A stretch of DNA of 28,503 nt from Caryophanales bacterium UBA4100 (GTDB lineage Bacteria > Bacillota > Bacilli > Paenibacillales > UBA4045), in assembly GCA_002383285.1 (NCBI GenBank), contig DFXU01000031.1, positions 5,479-33,981 on the forward strand, in the 5' to 3' direction. Positions 8,437 through 16,178 of this stretch are shown here, in pieces. Numbering within the stretch: the stretch's first letter is position 1; each line of letters opens with the position of its first letter. The translations under genes and the position numbers were made by a program. The notes below the pieces were generated by a model. It saw only the letters and a program-made list of their open reading frames with translations. It had not been told where the DNA came from and searched no databases.

Positions 8437-9018
8437 TTAATCCATGTCCTCATTCAATAATCGCTCGGCCAGCGTTGCTGGTTTTACTAATCTACTCTGT
8501 ATCGAAGGCCAGCTATCTCGAGTAACAGCGTGAATGACCATATCATAAGCGACCCCTCTGATTGTGAGTCCCTTAGGCTCTATACCAGTACGCACAAAAC
8601 CACAGCTATCGTGGAAGGATATAACACTTGCATTATCTATAACTGTATTGGAATACACCTCAGACAATTCAAGAATATCGAAGGCCACGTGAAGTATAAG
8701 CCAAACACTCGCAGCGGCTGCAGGAACAGAGGGCGAGATAATCCATCTACCCCAATTCCCTCTACCACCTTCAATATTATAGACTGATATCGTTCCAATA
8801 CGCTTACCTGATAGTAATTCAATACAGAAGTAATAATCGTTCTCACTGAGCAAATATTGCATCAACCATAAACGATGAACTGATATTCGAGGATCGATCT
8901 CACCGATATACTTGGATAGCTCGGGCGAGCTTCTTAATTCATGAATGAAGCTGGCATCGTCCATACTCACCGGTCTTAAACGAATCCCGAAGCGTTCTAC
9001 AACAATGCTATGGCTCAT
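8437..9018 (-). CDS. GNAT-family acyltransferase (RimJ/RimL-like)
   Basis: This 193-residue protein has the Acetyltransf_3 layout: IRLRPVSMDDASFIHEL at the start, a central strand IGTISVYNI, and a C-terminal region SNTVIDNASVISFHDSCGFVRTG that contains the N..S...H..CGF signature of sugar and protein N-acetyltransferases. The acyl-CoA loop (usually Q/RxxGxG/A) is degenerate (SPSVPAAAASVWLI), which would fit an acyl-ACP rather than acyl-CoA donor. Its ATG overlaps the ACP stop in an ATGA, so the two are translationally coupled. With the neighbouring FkbH-like protein and ACP it probably transfers an ACP-bound acyl group to a sugar. The donor idea is inference from context. Confidence 0.75.
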   Translation of the reverse strand: MSHSIVVERFGIRLRPVSMDDASFIHELRSSPELSKYIGEIDPRISVHRLWLMQYLLSENDYYFCIELLSGKRIGTISVYNIEGGRGNWGRWIISPSVPAAAASVWLILHVAFDILELSEVYSNTVIDNASVISFHDSCGFVRTGIEPKGLTIRGVAYDMVIHAVTRDSWPSIQSRLVKPATLAERLLNEDMD

Positions 9019-9248
9019 GGCTTACTCGCTATGATCTGCACTAAATCTTCCAAGCTATGGATCTCAGCTACCTCACGACTGGAGAGTCGAATCTGGAATT
9101 CTTCTTCAAGACGAAGAATAAGCTCCATATGCTTTAGCGAGTCCCAGCTTGGAAGCTGACTCCGTAGCTCGGTTTCCAATACCTCTGCTTCAATGTTCAG
9201 TACCTCAGCACAGATCGAGTTGATTCGCGAGTGCAGCTCTTTATTCAT
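9015..9248 (-). CDS. Acyl carrier protein
   Basis: This 77-residue, mostly helical acidic protein carries SWDSLKHMELILRLEEEF, the phosphopantetheine attachment motif with Ser37 in the DSL triplet, followed by the usual helix II and the I.SLEDL ending. It should hold an acyl group as a thioester for transfer between partner enzymes. The open frame begins at a TTG (9254), but ATG 9248 has GGAGGT eight bases upstream and is chosen. It overlaps the end of the FkbH-like gene by eight bases and the GNAT start by four. Specialised ACPs of this size next to HAD-IIIC proteins normally act only with that module, not in bulk fatty acid synthesis. Confidence 0.85.
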   Translation of the reverse strand: MNKELHSRINSICAEVLNIEAEVLETELRSQLPSWDSLKHMELILRLEEEFQIRLSSREVAEIHSLEDLVQIIASKP

Positions 9249-10959
9249 GCTCAATCACCTCCACCTTAGAGGGATGATTCATACTAGTAATATGAACCTC
9301 CTTTAACAAGCTCTTTAATGGAATATTCACACGAACACCCGTAACGTAACGTTCCAACCAATCAAGAGCTGGCGCATTTCTTGGTCCAGTCTTCACATCG
9401 ATATCTATTTGCTCTATTCCTTGTGAGCTTAATCTCTCCAATAAACAAGCAAATACCACGGACTCAATATCGCGTCCGAGCGCTCTACAGCTGAATACAT
9501 TCTCGATTAACCTAGCTTTCTGTCCCTCTATTCTACACACCATGGCTCCGATGATACCACTGTCCGAAACAATATCCCTAAGGTGAGTAGTAAGCGTTAG
9601 ATATTGGTCTCGATGCATAACTGCTCGAGCTTCAATCTCTGTCATTCTCCTTAACGCTAAGTTAAATTGGTTCGTCTTCCGACTCAAATCGAACAGACGA
9701 CCTGCATGCGTTGCTTCATTAATATAAATCGTCACGAGCATCTGCAGGCTCTTCATGTAAGTGCTAAATTCAGAAGTTTTCTCCTGCATGCTCTTACGAA
9801 TTTGATTTGCTTGAATATCTGCTGTCCTGTTGGTTGCCTCAAGATCTGGTCGGATCTGATAAAGATCTGGATAGTGACTAAGCCTAATCATCGTCTCCAT
9901 ACCACTCGGGGCTGCTCGAAGCAGCTTGACTGCAGGCATGCTTTCAGCCATCTTCATTAATTCAATTGGGTTATCGTCAATGAATAGGAACGTAGCAGGA
10001 TCTATATTTAATTGCTGTGCAAGCTGCTGCACATTGTCTGACTTCGGCAGCCAATTGGCACTTATTGCAGCAAAATCGGTCCATTGCAACGGGAAATCAT
10101 CTCTACTCTCGAATAAATCCTTCACATCCTGCTCCTCATTACGGCTGCATATTGTCAATATTATTCCTGAATGCTTAAGTCTTAACAGCAGCTTCTGAAG
10201 CTCATAATGCCCATCTGTCACATTCACGCTATCCCGTCCATCTTCCCCTAGAATTCCGCTATACAGTGTATCATCTAAGTCTAGAGCAATCGCCTTTAAT
10301 CGAGGCCTGAAGGTCGCCGGAAGTAACTGTGTACCCAAGTGCTGTGCAAGCTTAATCGTTATTGGATCTGAGAAAGGGTAGCTGCTTATCTCGTCATTCC
10401 TACGGTCGTATACAGCTTCACTCTCTTCATAAGCTAATCCAGCAAGATCTAGTAATTCACATCCTGCCACAGAATTGATGCTTACAGCCAGATCTTCATT
10501 GAACCTGCGTATCCGCCCACGTTCACTTACGCGGAGAGCGAATACATGGTCTCCGAACTCTAACGACTCTGGCCAATTATTGACCCAAATCGTTGCATTA
10601 GTTCGTTCACGTAGTTGTTGAATGCGGCCCATGACCCATTGTACAGCCTCATCCATTGCCATCGATCGCAGATGTATACGCCAATCCAACCAGATCATAT
10701 AGACATCTGCTTGTTGATCTCCACCAAGCTGGGGTAGAGCGGCGTCATAATCGGAATAATCGACCTGTACATGAGCCTGCCATAATCCACAGAACGGCGG
10801 TATAAGTCGAGCGATGTATTCGAATGGCATCGTTCTATCAACTCTGAGCCTATATGTCTGCTTCACAGTATGGAATGTAGTTCTTGTGATCTGCTCTCTA
10901 GTGGGATGCGAACCAAGTAGCGTATCCTGCCTACTAAGATCAGTTAGAACGTCACTCAA
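9241..10959 (-). CDS. FkbH-like HAD-IIIC family protein with C-terminal GNAT-like domain
   Basis: The 572-residue protein has a long N-terminal region (about 1-215), a central HAD-IIIC domain (about 220-350) with motif I DLDDTLYSGILGEDG (Asp227, Asp229), motif II CSRN (272), Lys306 of KSDN and motif IV FIDDNPIEL (328-329). A C-terminal part (about 380-545) contains FDLSRKTNQFNLALRR and DSGIIGAMVCRIEG, as in FkbH proteins. Characterised FkbH enzymes dephosphorylate a glycolytic intermediate and load the acyl unit (for example glyceryl) onto a partner ACP. The ACP gene is immediately downstream and overlapping, a strong functional link. The start is TTG within TTGA overlapping the kinase stop, with AAGGAG upstream. 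Which acyl group is loaded is unknown. Confidence 0.85.
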   Translation of the reverse strand: MSDVLTDLSRQDTLLGSHPTREQITRTTFHTVKQTYRLRVDRTMPFEYIARLIPPFCGLWQAHVQVDYSDYDAALPQLGGDQQADVYMIWLDWRIHLRSMAMDEAVQWVMGRIQQLRERTNATIWVNNWPESLEFGDHVFALRVSERGRIRRFNEDLAVSINSVAGCELLDLAGLAYEESEAVYDRRNDEISSYPFSDPITIKLAQHLGTQLLPATFRPRLKAIALDLDDTLYSGILGEDGRDSVNVTDGHYELQKLLLRLKHSGIILTICSRNEEQDVKDLFESRDDFPLQWTDFAAISANWLPKSDNVQQLAQQLNIDPATFLFIDDNPIELMKMAESMPAVKLLRAAPSGMETMIRLSHYPDLYQIRPDLEATNRTADIQANQIRKSMQEKTSEFSTYMKSLQMLVTIYINEATHAGRLFDLSRKTNQFNLALRRMTEIEARAVMHRDQYLTLTTHLRDIVSDSGIIGAMVCRIEGQKARLIENVFSCRALGRDIESVVFACLLERLSSQGIEQIDIDVKTGPRNAPALDWLERYVTGVRVNIPLKSLLKEVHITSMNHPSKVEVIEHE

Positions 10960-12158
10960 TGTAACCCCAGCTCCTTGCCCCAGACATTGATTTTCTCCAA
11001 ATAACCTTCCAGCAAGAAGGCTTGCTTATTCCCTACAACCGCCCATTCCAATTGGAGACATAAGCTCCGCTCTAATACACGTTGCAGGTAAGCCATCTTA
11101 TATAATCGAACCGGATCTTCTTGGAAATCGATTCCATACTTGAGCATCTCAGCGGCATATAGATGAGCACAGCGAGTAACCACATTCTCCTCATCGTTAC
11201 GCCAGTCCTTGCGATAAGCGAAGAATACGCCTATTAGATTGAACATATCAAACCAGCATGGGGCGAACCTCGCCCCTTCCCAGTCAATAAATTTGATTTT
11301 CCAATTGGCTTCACTCACATTGCTGCAGCCAATGTTCGGTGTCTGAAGGTCGCTGTGTATGATACTTTTGCCTGCTTGAATGAGCTCAGGGAAGTATTCC
11401 GGCCCTTGAAGCAATATACTCTTCACCTTCATATAATTGGAGTCTAGCCTTTCCTTTAACTCAGGCCGACTCATCGCTATATCTAAGTAGTCCAGAGCCT
11501 TCTTATTCATCTTCTGTCGCTCAAGCTTTTCCGACTCCGAATGATAGAGAGGCAGCCAATCAGAGAATACCTCCCATTGTGTATAGAGACGCTCATTATA
11601 CGTTCGTGCATGGAATTCAGCCAGAGTAGGGATGATGTTGTCGAATCGGTCTGGAGTGAATATGATCTGACCCTTTAATTGAGGGACAAACTCCATGAAA
11701 ACCCAGACATCATTGCCATTTAGCCCCTCTTGTACCATATGAATGTTCGGCATTAAGCCAGATAGAATACCGCTCGCTCTTCGATACATATTCAATTCAA
11801 TCAAGCTTTGCTCAATGATTGGAGCCTTAAAAATTTTCAGTATGATTGGATGTGATTGTTGATTGGCAGTAACCTCAAGCTTCCATATCGTGCTCTTGGT
11901 CGTTTCCTTTAAGTTCTCCATTTGATGATCGTTCAATATGACGGGCTGACCATAATGCTCAGCAAGCTTATCCGCACAATTCAGCTCCCGCCACATTAAA
12001 CTAATTTCATTCATAGGAGGATCGGATTTCGCTCTAGAGGCTTCGGACATTGCGGCCAGAGCATCCTCACGACCCTTCATATATCCATCATCTTTCCCCT
12101 TGCTAAACCCGTCTCTCCGCCCTTTTTTGTATGCGCCCTGATCCATTGATTTAGTCAC
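10956..12158 (-). CDS. APH/choline-kinase-fold phosphotransferase (spore coat CotS-like), with G/D-repeat N-terminal tail
   Basis: Residues 1-48 form a charged tail with a repeated GxxDG(F/Y)xKG pattern. A kinase fold follows: N-lobe strand and lysine (IILKIFK, about 106-111), hinge VWVFMEFVP, catalytic HSDLQTPN (His268, Asp270, Asn275) and metal-binding IDWEGARF (Asp292). These are the Brenner/APH motifs, apparently intact, so it should transfer phosphate from ATP to a small molecule or sugar. The next upstream gene is a close paralogue. CotS-type proteins of this fold are found in spore coats. The start is GTG (AGGA five bases ahead); ATG 12146 is an alternative. Its stop overlaps the FkbH-like start. 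Substrate unknown. Confidence 0.75.
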   Translation of the reverse strand: MTKSMDQGAYKKGRRDGFSKGKDDGYMKGREDALAAMSEASRAKSDPPMNEISLMWRELNCADKLAEHYGQPVILNDHQMENLKETTKSTIWKLEVTANQQSHPIILKIFKAPIIEQSLIELNMYRRASGILSGLMPNIHMVQEGLNGNDVWVFMEFVPQLKGQIIFTPDRFDNIIPTLAEFHARTYNERLYTQWEVFSDWLPLYHSESEKLERQKMNKKALDYLDIAMSRPELKERLDSNYMKVKSILLQGPEYFPELIQAGKSIIHSDLQTPNIGCSNVSEANWKIKFIDWEGARFAPCWFDMFNLIGVFFAYRKDWRNDEENVVTRCAHLYAAEMLKYGIDFQEDPVRLYKMAYLQRVLERSLCLQLEWAVVGNKQAFLLEGYLEKINVWGKELGLH

Positions 12159-12191
12159 TATTCCTAATCCTCCACTTCGTAATTCCTGTAA

Positions 12192-12200
12192 TATCCTATG
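12192..12200 (-). promoter_or_regulatory. Possible internal sporulation-type -10 element before the second kinase
   Basis: In the 70-base gap between the two kinase genes the minus strand reads CATAGGATA, an exact CATAnnnTA match, about 34 bases before the GTG start. No AC is found 16-17 bases further upstream, so support is limited. Confidence 0.3.
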
Positions 12201-12228
12201 TGGAATATTGCTACCGCGACACAGGGGG

Positions 12229-13332
12229 CTACAATCCTAATGATCTACTCAATATCTTGGTTTTTTCCAAGTAGACCTTGAGCAGCTTTGCCTCTTTCCT
12301 ACCCGTTACAGCCCAGCTCAGCTGGAGGTACAAGCCTCTCTGTAACATTCTCTGCAAATAGGTCATCTGATAGAGCTTAACGGGGTCGAGTTGAAAGGTA
12401 ACTCCGTTCTTCTCCATCTCCCTGGCATATAATTTCACACAGCGCTCAGTAATAACGTCCTCTACATTGCGCCATTCTCTCCTATAAGCCATGAATACAC
12501 CTATCATATTCACCATATCGTACCAGCAAGGGGCAAATTTACCGCCCTCCCAGTCAATGAATTTGATATCCCAGTGTTTTCTATTCACGTTGTGGCACGC
12601 CATATTGGATAGCTGTAAATCACTATGAACGATACTACAGCCTGCTTGAAGTACCTCGGGGAAATACTCTGGACCCTTCTGCAGCAATCTGCGCAAGAGT
12701 AAAGAGTAGGGTTCTACAACTACACGATACTTGGGCAGCTTCAATGCCTGGTCAAGATAGAATAATGTTTTTTCTCTCCACTCCATCCGCTCCTTCACCA
12801 TTTCCTTAGAATCGTATCTAGGAAGCCAGCTAGCGAATAAGCTCCCGCGTTGATCGAATGATTTGCTCATAGTAGTAGCGTGAAGCTTTGCTAAGGTTGG
12901 AATGATCCTCTCGAAATATCGGGGATGAAATTGAAGCTGTCCTTGAATTTTCGGGATATGCTCCATGAAAACCCAGAGATCATGGCCATTGACGTTTCTC
13001 TTGGTCGCATAGATGTCCGGCATGAACGGCTGAAGAACCCTTTTTCCCTTCCGATACATATTTTTCTCAACTGTGCTTTCCAGTCTGGGCTTCCTTGTGT
13101 GCTTGAATATTTTTAGAATAATAGGCTGTTTCTTACCGTTAACAATGATTTCAAGCTTCCATACACTGCTCTTATAGGAGTCCTTCAAGCATGTCATCTG
13201 TCGATGGTTCAGAACGACCTCTTCAGTCACTCCTTCACCCGAGTTGAATGAAGACTTAAGCTTCTCCGAACAAGATAAGCTTCGCCATCTTCTCCGTATG
13301 AATTTTTTGTCTACACGCTTACCCCGACTCAT
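12229..13332 (-). CDS. APH/choline-kinase-fold phosphotransferase, paralogue of the 10956-12158 product
   Basis: This 367-residue protein matches its downstream paralogue along the whole kinase domain: IILKIFKH (about 71-78), LWVFMEHIPKIQGQL, catalytic HSDLQLSN (His236, Asp238, Asn243), FIDWEGGKFAPCWYDM (Asp260) and the shared ending LYLQL.WAV.G...L...YLEK. The catalytic motifs are intact. It lacks the G/D-repeat tail of the paralogue; a very similar tail is encoded at the end of the separate upstream gene, which overlaps it by 14 bases. The ATG has AGAGGA about 11 bases ahead, and translation is probably coupled. A tandem duplication is evident. Likely role: phosphorylation during spore-surface glycan or protein modification; substrate unknown. 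Confidence 0.75.
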   Translation of the reverse strand: MSRGKRVDKKFIRRRWRSLSCSEKLKSSFNSGEGVTEEVVLNHRQMTCLKDSYKSSVWKLEIIVNGKKQPIILKIFKHTRKPRLESTVEKNMYRKGKRVLQPFMPDIYATKRNVNGHDLWVFMEHIPKIQGQLQFHPRYFERIIPTLAKLHATTMSKSFDQRGSLFASWLPRYDSKEMVKERMEWREKTLFYLDQALKLPKYRVVVEPYSLLLRRLLQKGPEYFPEVLQAGCSIVHSDLQLSNMACHNVNRKHWDIKFIDWEGGKFAPCWYDMVNMIGVFMAYRREWRNVEDVITERCVKLYAREMEKNGVTFQLDPVKLYQMTYLQRMLQRGLYLQLSWAVTGRKEAKLLKVYLEKTKILSRSLGL

Positions 13333-13570
13333 CTAAACCACAATCCTCTAATCCCTTAGAGTAACCATCGTTAAACCCACGATCATAGGCCTCATCAGAT
13401 AACTTGCGTTTCCGTATTTGAGCATCGGAATTCGCTTTAATACGTCTATTAGGAATAGAATGCTTTGCAGGCTTTATAGCTTTTGTAGGCTTTGCAGACC
13501 TTTCAGGTTTCACTGCTTTTCCCGCCTTTACTGCTCTAGTGGGTTTATTCCTTTCTTTTCTCTCAGTCAT
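13319..13570 (-). CDS. Small Lys/Ala/Pro-rich basic protein with GxxDGYSKG tail
   Basis: About 83 residues. The first two thirds are low-complexity and very basic, with an AxKPxK rhythm (VKAGKAVKPERSAKPTKAIK). The end carries EAYDRGFNDGYSKGLED, nearly the same motif as the N-terminal tail of the second kinase (AYKKGRRDGFSKGKDD). It may be a detached kinase tail, either a split gene or a true small partner protein. Start choice: the frame opens at TTG 13597 and also has ATG 13582. ATG 13570, with AAAGGA about 11 bases upstream and just after the rmlD stop, looks best. No transmembrane segment or enzyme motif is present. Disordered basic coat proteins are common in spores, so a structural role is possible. 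Confidence 0.55.
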   Translation of the reverse strand: MTERKERNKPTRAVKAGKAVKPERSAKPTKAIKPAKHSIPNRRIKANSDAQIRKRKLSDEAYDRGFNDGYSKGLEDCGLDESG

Positions 13571-13586
13571 AGCTTTCACCATCCTT

Positions 13587-14435
13587 TCATATGTCAACAG
13601 TTTTCATATATCGATTTAATGCATCTCGCCATGTAGGCAGTTCAACGAAACCATTGGCATGCATAGCTTGGTTATCCAGAATCGAATACTTCGGTCGTTG
13701 GGCTGGTAAACGGTATAACTCTGATGTCAATGGATAAACCTTGACCTCATCAAGAGCCGCCTCCTCCAAGATCGCAATTGCAAATTCATACCTTGAGCAG
13801 GAGCCTTGATTCGTAGCATGGTATATCCCATAATGCTCGGATGTCATTAATTGACTGATGAATTGTGCCAGATCCAACGTATACGTAGGGGATCCCACTT
13901 CATCCATGACCACTTTTACTGAATTCAGCGACTTGGCTCCTTGGATAATCTTGCCGACAAAATGATTGCAGTGGTTACTGCCGTAAAGCCAAGAAGTACG
14001 AACAATAAATGCCTGCTTGTGAAGCGATTGGATGAATAGCTCTCCCGTATACTTGGATAACCCGTAAACATTAATCGGATTAGGAATGTCCAACTCGTTA
14101 TAGGGTAAACCCTTCCTTCCATCGAACACATAATCTGTACTTATATAAACAAGCTTTGCTCTACACACAGCAGCTGCTATCGCGATATTCCGAGAACCGA
14201 TAGCATTCGTTAGGAATGCCTTAACCGGTTGCTGCTCTGCATCATCTACTCTTGTATAAGCTGCTGCATGAATTACGATATCTGGAGAGATCTCTTGCAC
14301 TTTAGCCATGACTGCAGCGCTGTCACACACATCAAGCTGGGCTCTATCTAGAGCGAATATATCATGCGACTTCTGAATCACCTGAGCTAAGTCAAATCCC
14401 AGCTGCCCTCTGCCCCCTGTAATCATCACTCTCAT
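13587..14435 (-). CDS. rmlD: dTDP-4-dehydrorhamnose reductase (RmlD/SpsK-like)
   Basis: This 282-residue protein has the RmlD-type N-terminus MITGGRGQLGFDL, then VIHAAAYTRVDDAE, YISTDYVFDGRKGLPY, catalytic-site YGLSKYTGE and VRTSWLYG. It should reduce the 4-keto group of a dTDP-6-deoxyhexulose with NADPH, the last step to dTDP-L-rhamnose when RmlC is available. The start overlaps the rmlB stop by ATGA. B. subtilis has the equivalent gene (spsK) in its spore polysaccharide operon. No rmlC/spsL gene is present here, so the product could be an unepimerised 6-deoxysugar or RmlC may be encoded elsewhere. Confidence 0.9.
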   Translation of the reverse strand: MRVMITGGRGQLGFDLAQVIQKSHDIFALDRAQLDVCDSAAVMAKVQEISPDIVIHAAAYTRVDDAEQQPVKAFLTNAIGSRNIAIAAAVCRAKLVYISTDYVFDGRKGLPYNELDIPNPINVYGLSKYTGELFIQSLHKQAFIVRTSWLYGSNHCNHFVGKIIQGAKSLNSVKVVMDEVGSPTYTLDLAQFISQLMTSEHYGIYHATNQGSCSRYEFAIAILEEAALDEVKVYPLTSELYRLPAQRPKYSILDNQAMHANGFVELPTWRDALNRYMKTVDI

Positions 14436-15415
14436 AAAGCTTCACTCTGTACTAACGGCTTCCACCAATCTATATTTCGCGTATACCATTCAATTGTGCT
14501 CTGCAGCCCTCGATCGAATGAGACTTCTGACCTCCAGCCTAATTCATTGCGAATTTTCTCAGCGTTAATCGCATATCTTCGATCGTGTCCAAGACGATCT
14601 TGGGTAAACTGTATCAAGCTGTCCGGCTTGTTCAATACTTTCAAAATTCGTTTGATAACCTCTATATTGGTTAATTCATTATTTGAGCCGATATTATAAA
14701 CTTCGCCAGGCCGACCTGATCTGAGAACGAGATCAATTGCCTGACAGTGATCGTTCACATGCAACCAGTCACGAACCTGCCTTCCATCACCATAGACAGG
14801 AATCGGTATACCCTGAAGTGCATTCGTAATCATTCGCGGAATCAGCTTCTCTGGGTATTGTCTAGGTCCGTAATTATTCGAGCATCGGGTAATGATGGAC
14901 GGGAAGCCATAGGTGTGATAATAAGCCCTTACTGCCATATCCGAAGAGGCTTTGCTAGCTGAATAGGGGCTATTCGGCAGCAATGCTGTCAGCTCTGTGA
15001 ACGAACCCTGTGGTCCGAGCGATCCATAAACCTCATCCGTCGAGATATGAATAAATCGTTCTATTCCACGCTTGCGTGCGGCCTCCAGCAGTACTAGGGT
15101 ACCCATAACATTCGTGTGGAAGAAGCCTAATGGCCCTTCAATACTTCGGTCTACATGTGACTCAGCGGCAAAATGAATGATTGCATCATACGGCTCCTGT
15201 AATAGTCGCCTTACAAGTTCAGAGTCAGCAATATCACCTTGTACAAACTGATAATTAGATAACCCCTCTATATCTGCAAGGTTGGATAGATTACCTGCAT
15301 AGGATAGTAGATCAATATTGGTTACATGAATATTAGCTTTGTACCTATCAAGCATATATCTTATAAAATTGCTTCCAATAAACCCTGCACCGCCTGTAAT
15401 GAGCAAACGAATCAT
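14432..15415 (-). CDS. rmlB: dTDP-glucose 4,6-dehydratase (RmlB/SpsJ-like)
   Basis: This 327-residue protein has the Rossmann motif TGGAGFIGSNFIRYML, FAAESHVDRSI, the dehydratase signature HISTDEVYGSLG containing the Asp-Glu pair, YSASKASSD with the catalytic Tyr/Lys, NNYGPRQYPEKLIP, and VYGDGRQVRDWLHVNDHC. It converts dTDP-glucose to dTDP-4-keto-6-deoxyglucose. Its ATG overlaps the rmlA stop (ATGA) and its stop overlaps rmlD, so the three genes form a coupled block. Length and motifs are typical of the family. Confidence 0.93.
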   Translation of the reverse strand: MIRLLITGGAGFIGSNFIRYMLDRYKANIHVTNIDLLSYAGNLSNLADIEGLSNYQFVQGDIADSELVRRLLQEPYDAIIHFAAESHVDRSIEGPLGFFHTNVMGTLVLLEAARKRGIERFIHISTDEVYGSLGPQGSFTELTALLPNSPYSASKASSDMAVRAYYHTYGFPSIITRCSNNYGPRQYPEKLIPRMITNALQGIPIPVYGDGRQVRDWLHVNDHCQAIDLVLRSGRPGEVYNIGSNNELTNIEVIKRILKVLNKPDSLIQFTQDRLGHDRRYAINAEKIRNELGWRSEVSFDRGLQSTIEWYTRNIDWWKPLVQSEAL

Positions 15416-16140
15416 TGTTCACCTCGCTTTCCCAGCACAGAGTCCGCTTCCTTGAGGGATTCGAATGTGCCTGCGTCGGTCCACCAACCATTCATAACGC
15501 CATAGGATAACAACCCTGAGTGTGCGAATATATTATTCACATCAGTAATCTCTAGCTCTCCCCGACTAGAGGGTTTAATCTTGTGAATAATTCGAAAGAC
15601 AGACATATCGTACATATAAATTCCTGTCACACAATAGGATGATTGTGGATTCTCTGGCTTCTCATCAATATAGACAATTGTATTTCCTTTCAGTTTAGGA
15701 ACACCATATCTACGTGGGTCAGCGACCTCTTTTAGTATCACCCTTGCTCCCTTTCCTTGTAGGATGTACTTTTCCACATGTGGTAATAACGAGTCTTCGA
15801 ATAAATTATCGCCTAGTAGAACAACGATTCTATCATCTCTAGATAGGAACGATTCTACTAGGGATAGTGCTTGGGCAATTCCACCGGCATGCTCTTGTAT
15901 GATATAAGACAGCCGCACACCATAGTCCGCTCCACTACCTAAATAATCAGTGTACAGCCCAGCTGATTGTTTGCTGAGCACAATGTGAATATCCTCAATA
16001 CCAGCATCCTTCAATTTTTTTATCCCATGAACAATCATGGGTTGTTTTCCGACAGGAAGCAGGTGTTTATTCATCAATCGTGTTAATGGGAACAACCGAG
16101 ATCCTGTTCCCCCAGCAAGTAATATACCCTTCAAGATCAT
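15412..16140 (-). CDS. rmlA: Glucose-1-phosphate thymidylyltransferase, short form (RmlA/SpsI-like)
   Basis: This 242-residue nucleotidyltransferase carries LLAGGTGSRLFPLT with the downstream lysine (NKHLLPVGKQPMI), VLLGDNLFED (metal-binding Asp), KEVADPRRYGVP, IDEKPENPQSSYCVTGIYMY and WWTDAGTFESL. It makes dTDP-glucose from dTTP and glucose-1-phosphate. It is about 50 residues shorter than housekeeping RmlA because the C-terminal allosteric-site region is absent, as in the SpsI-type enzymes of spore polysaccharide clusters. The ATG has AAAGGAATGA just upstream, 38 bases after the GT2 gene. Confidence 0.88.
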   Translation of the reverse strand: MILKGILLAGGTGSRLFPLTRLMNKHLLPVGKQPMIVHGIKKLKDAGIEDIHIVLSKQSAGLYTDYLGSGADYGVRLSYIIQEHAGGIAQALSLVESFLSRDDRIVVLLGDNLFEDSLLPHVEKYILQGKGARVILKEVADPRRYGVPKLKGNTIVYIDEKPENPQSSYCVTGIYMYDMSVFRIIHKIKPSSRGELEITDVNNIFAHSGLLSYGVMNGWWTDAGTFESLKEADSVLGKRGEQ

Positions 16141-16178
16141 TCATTCCTTTCATCAATAAGATGTATTGGCGTCATGAC

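Noticed and set aside
13319..13332. Possible programmed +1 frameshift joining the small basic protein to the first kinase
   Set aside because: The overlap contains TCG-GGG-TAA but no recognised stimulatory element, and the kinase has its own ATG and ribosome binding site; translational coupling is simpler.
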